DNA of 15,495 bases from Selenomonadales bacterium (GTDB taxonomy: Bacteria; Bacillota; Clostridia; Christensenellales; QALW01): positions 1 to 15,495 of the forward strand of contig QALW01000031.1 in NCBI GenBank assembly GCA_003150515.1, written 5' to 3'. Position numbers and translations under genes: made by a program. Within the stretch, counting starts at the first letter, position 1, and every line of letters begins with the position of its first letter. The notes under the pieces are model-generated. The model was given only the letters and a program-made list of their open reading frames with translations, did no database searches and was not told where the DNA came from. Below, piece by piece: positions 13,940-15,495 of the stretch.

Positions 13940-15331
13940 TCAGAAGCGGGGCACGCGCCGCTCAAACGGAGGCTCGCCGTGCTTGCCGGCCAGAGCGTTC
14001 AGCGCGCCTATAATATGCATGCGGGTATAACCCGGCTCTATAGGCTGGTCTATAAAACCGCCCTTGGCCGCGCTTATGGCGCTCATATGCTCCAGAGCGA
14101 ACTGCTCCTCCAGCTTTTTGCGCTCCGCCAGCGGCTCGTCGCTGTCCTTAAGCGCCTGGGCATGCATAGCTATCTGCGCCTGGGGAGTCATAAGCCCTAT
14201 TTGAGCGCCCGCCCAGGCATAAACTATATCGGCCGAGCCCCTGCCGGCCAGGGTTATATAAGCGCTGCCCACGGCCTTTTTGCATATAACGCTGAGCACG
14301 GGCGAAGGGCATGAGGCCAGGGCCATAGCCAGGCCGCTTGCATATCCGAGCAATCCGTCCGCCTCATCCTCAGCGCTGATTTTAAAGCCTTCCGAATCAA
14401 CCAACACCACCACGGGCATCTTATACGCTCCGCAGAATTCAGCCAGCCATTTGGCCTTGCGCGCGCCCATAACGGAAATTCGGCCGAAGCAGGCGATTAC
14501 GCCCGCGCTCATGCCGTCCAGGGAAATCAGGCCCGTGACCGAATCCTCCGCCGTCTGGGCATAAAGCTCCATAAACGCGCCGTTATCCGCTATAGAGCGG
14601 ATTATTCCGCGCGCGTCCAATTCTCCCGCCGCCATTTCCTCCAATTCGGGGCAAAGGCGGTTGATGTCGTCGCAATAAAGAGTTTCGGCCAGAGAGCGGG
14701 AGTTATCGGGCAGAAAGCCCAATAATTCGTGCGTCAGCGCCGCCGCCTGGGCGTCGTCCTCGGCATAGAGGGCCGCCGCGCCCCATTTGAGCGCGCTTTG
14801 AGCGTCCGCCCCGATGCTGCCCGAGGCGGCAGCGCTGAGAGAGGCGCCTTTTTTTATAATTACAAAATCGGCGCACTGAGCATAAAGCGCGCCCGTGCCC
14901 GCCGCCGGGCCGTCAATTATAACAATATGCGGGATTCTGCCCGAGGCTTTAGCGGCGCTCTTTATTATAAGACCGTAGCCCTCTGCGGCGCAAAGCCCTT
15001 CGTTTAAAAGCGCTCCGTTTGAATTGATAACGCCTATAACTGGCGTGCCCGTGCTTACGGCCTTTTCTATGAGCCGCTCCAGCTTGCGCGCCTGATTAAT
15101 TCCCAGCGCGCCCTTTAAAACGTCGTGCTCGTGCGCATAGATAAATACCGAGCGGCCTTCTATAACCGCATATCCGGCGCAAAGCCCCTCGCCCGACGCG
15201 TCCGCGCCGCAGTATGCCTCCAGTTCCACAAAGCTTTGAGGCTCCACCAGGGAATAAATGCTCCGAAGCGCACCCTGCGGCTTTTGGCTGCGCAAAAGGG
15301 CCAATGCCCTGAGCTCTTCCTGTTCGCTCAT
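13940..15331 (-). CDS. Divergent acyl-CoA carboxyltransferase (12S/MmdA-like) subunit
   Basis: A 463-residue member of the acetyl-CoA carboxylase carboxyltransferase family, with two crotonase-like halves (about 1-225 and 235-463). Homology to MmdA and the transcarboxylase 12S subunit shows in SFVELEAYCG (33-42), GYGLIIKSAAKASGRIP, YAEDDAQ, ADIVYAWAGAQIGLM (367-381) and the C-terminal GYTR. It is shorter than usual (about 510). The glycine motifs that form the oxyanion holes are changed: the usual DSGGARxxEG is NSNGALLNEG (103-112), GPCAGGAVYS is GPAAGTGALYA (141-151), and RKAYGGAY is KKAVGSAY (351-358). It could act on an unusual acyl-CoA, have low activity, or be structural. It is the first gene of the operon, with GGAGGT seven bases before the ATG and a strong promoter at 15376-15404. 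Confidence 0.82.
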   Translation of the reverse strand: MSEQEELRALALLRSQKPQGALRSIYSLVEPQSFVELEAYCGADASGEGLCAGYAVIEGRSVFIYAHEHDVLKGALGINQARKLERLIEKAVSTGTPVIGVINSNGALLNEGLCAAEGYGLIIKSAAKASGRIPHIVIIDGPAAGTGALYAQCADFVIIKKGASLSAAASGSIGADAQSALKWGAAALYAEDDAQAAALTHELLGFLPDNSRSLAETLYCDDINRLCPELEEMAAGELDARGIIRSIADNGAFMELYAQTAEDSVTGLISLDGMSAGVIACFGRISVMGARKAKWLAEFCGAYKMPVVVLVDSEGFKISAEDEADGLLGYASGLAMALASCPSPVLSVICKKAVGSAYITLAGRGSADIVYAWAGAQIGLMTPQAQIAMHAQALKDSDEPLAERKKLEEQFALEHMSAISAAKGGFIDQPIEPGYTRMHIIGALNALAGKHGEPPFERRVPRF

Positions 15332-15375
15332 GTAAATACCTCCGTGAAAATTTATAAATTTTTTGCATTGTATTA

Positions 15376-15404
15376 ATTATAATCTAATTGCCCGCAGTTG
15401 GCAA
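15376..15404 (-). promoter_or_regulatory. Sigma-A promoter of the five-gene decarboxylase operon
   Basis: On the minus strand, TTGCCA (complement of 15399-15404) and a perfect TATAAT (complement of 15376-15381) have a 17-base spacer. The AT-rich leader is about 37 bases and contains the ribosome site GGAGGT. No operator or riboswitch is evident. Confidence 0.85.
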
Positions 15405-15439
15405 GACTTTTACCAATTATTAAATGAAAATTACTCGGG

Positions 15440-15467
15440 CGCCCTATGCCGGGGACGGTATAGGGCG
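15440..15467. repeat. Hairpin at the right edge of the window
   Basis: CGCCCTATGCC (15440-15450) pairs with GGTATAGGGCG (15457-15467) with one G-T wobble. GC-rich sequence follows to the window end. It could be the start of another intergenic palindrome element or a terminator of an upstream gene; the edge prevents a decision. Confidence 0.5.
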
Positions 15468-15495
15468 GGGAAAAACCGGGCGGCGGCGGGGGTGG

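Noticed and set aside
10389..15331. Operon as a biotin-dependent carboxylase such as pyruvate or propionyl-CoA carboxylase
   Set aside because: No biotin carboxylase (ATP-grasp) gene is present, while a Na+-pumping beta subunit is, which points to decarboxylation or transcarboxylation.
13940..15331. 12S-like gene called simply methylmalonyl-CoA decarboxylase alpha (mmdA)
   Set aside because: The oxyanion-hole motifs differ from the family pattern and a 5S-type subunit is in the same operon, so the substrate cannot be assigned with confidence.

Overview
The window looks like chromosome from an anaerobic, probably gut-associated Bacillota (Clostridia-type) bacterium. Supporting this are a Na+-pumping biotin-dependent decarboxylase operon, strong AGGAGG-type ribosome binding sites, sigma-A promoters with perfect TATAAT boxes, a lipoprotein and an Lgt-family protein, and mixed base composition (GC-rich genes, AT-rich promoters, many ATA codons). 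This placement is inferred from gene content; no marker gene fixes the species. There is no sign of phage, transposase, CRISPR or plasmid functions.

Layout. 1-425: inverted repeats, then the promoter of an envelope cluster. 426-3706 (+): phosphodiester glycosidase, GT2-GtrA glycosyltransferase and a divergent Lgt-family protein. 3707-3957: a large three-armed palindrome and a terminator. 3958-4494 (-): a lipoprotein, divergent from 4756-7320 (+), which encodes a membrane protein with a disordered tail, a hotdog thioesterase and a DUF2156 protein. The two units share a back-to-back promoter region. 7474-7549 (-): tRNA-Thr(GGU). 7636-7899: a dense palindrome cluster. 7930-9984 (-): a GH36 alpha-galactosidase with its own promoter. 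10128-10343: another three-armed palindrome plus a terminator. 10389-15331 (-): a five-gene operon transcribed in the order 12S-like carboxyltransferase, OadG-like gamma, biotin carrier protein, OadB-like Na+ pump, 5S-type OadA-like carboxyltransferase.

How the genes work together. The five-gene operon has one biotin carrier, one membrane Na+ pump (all key OadB residues present), a membrane anchor and two different carboxyltransferases. No biotin carboxylase is present. It should therefore decarboxylate or transcarboxylate rather than carboxylate. The 5S subunit probably handles oxaloacetate; the 12S-like subunit has altered oxyanion-hole motifs and an uncertain role. Stop codons in this operon overlap the next gene's Shine-Dalgarno, suggesting coupled translation.

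The most unusual signal is not a gene. Four intergenic sites (1-71, 3736-3877, 7636-7792, 10128-10274) share one architecture: an outer stem ending in CGTTT/AAACG (CGTTA/TAACG in one copy), opening into three hairpin arms with conserved stem motifs (GCGGCC(G), a variable CCGG-rich arm, GGCAGGC or GGCAAGC) and variable loops. Two copies lie in one orientation and two in the other. The outer stems differ in sequence between copies yet remain self-complementary. I know of no named repeat family with this design and treat it as the best candidate for something undescribed.
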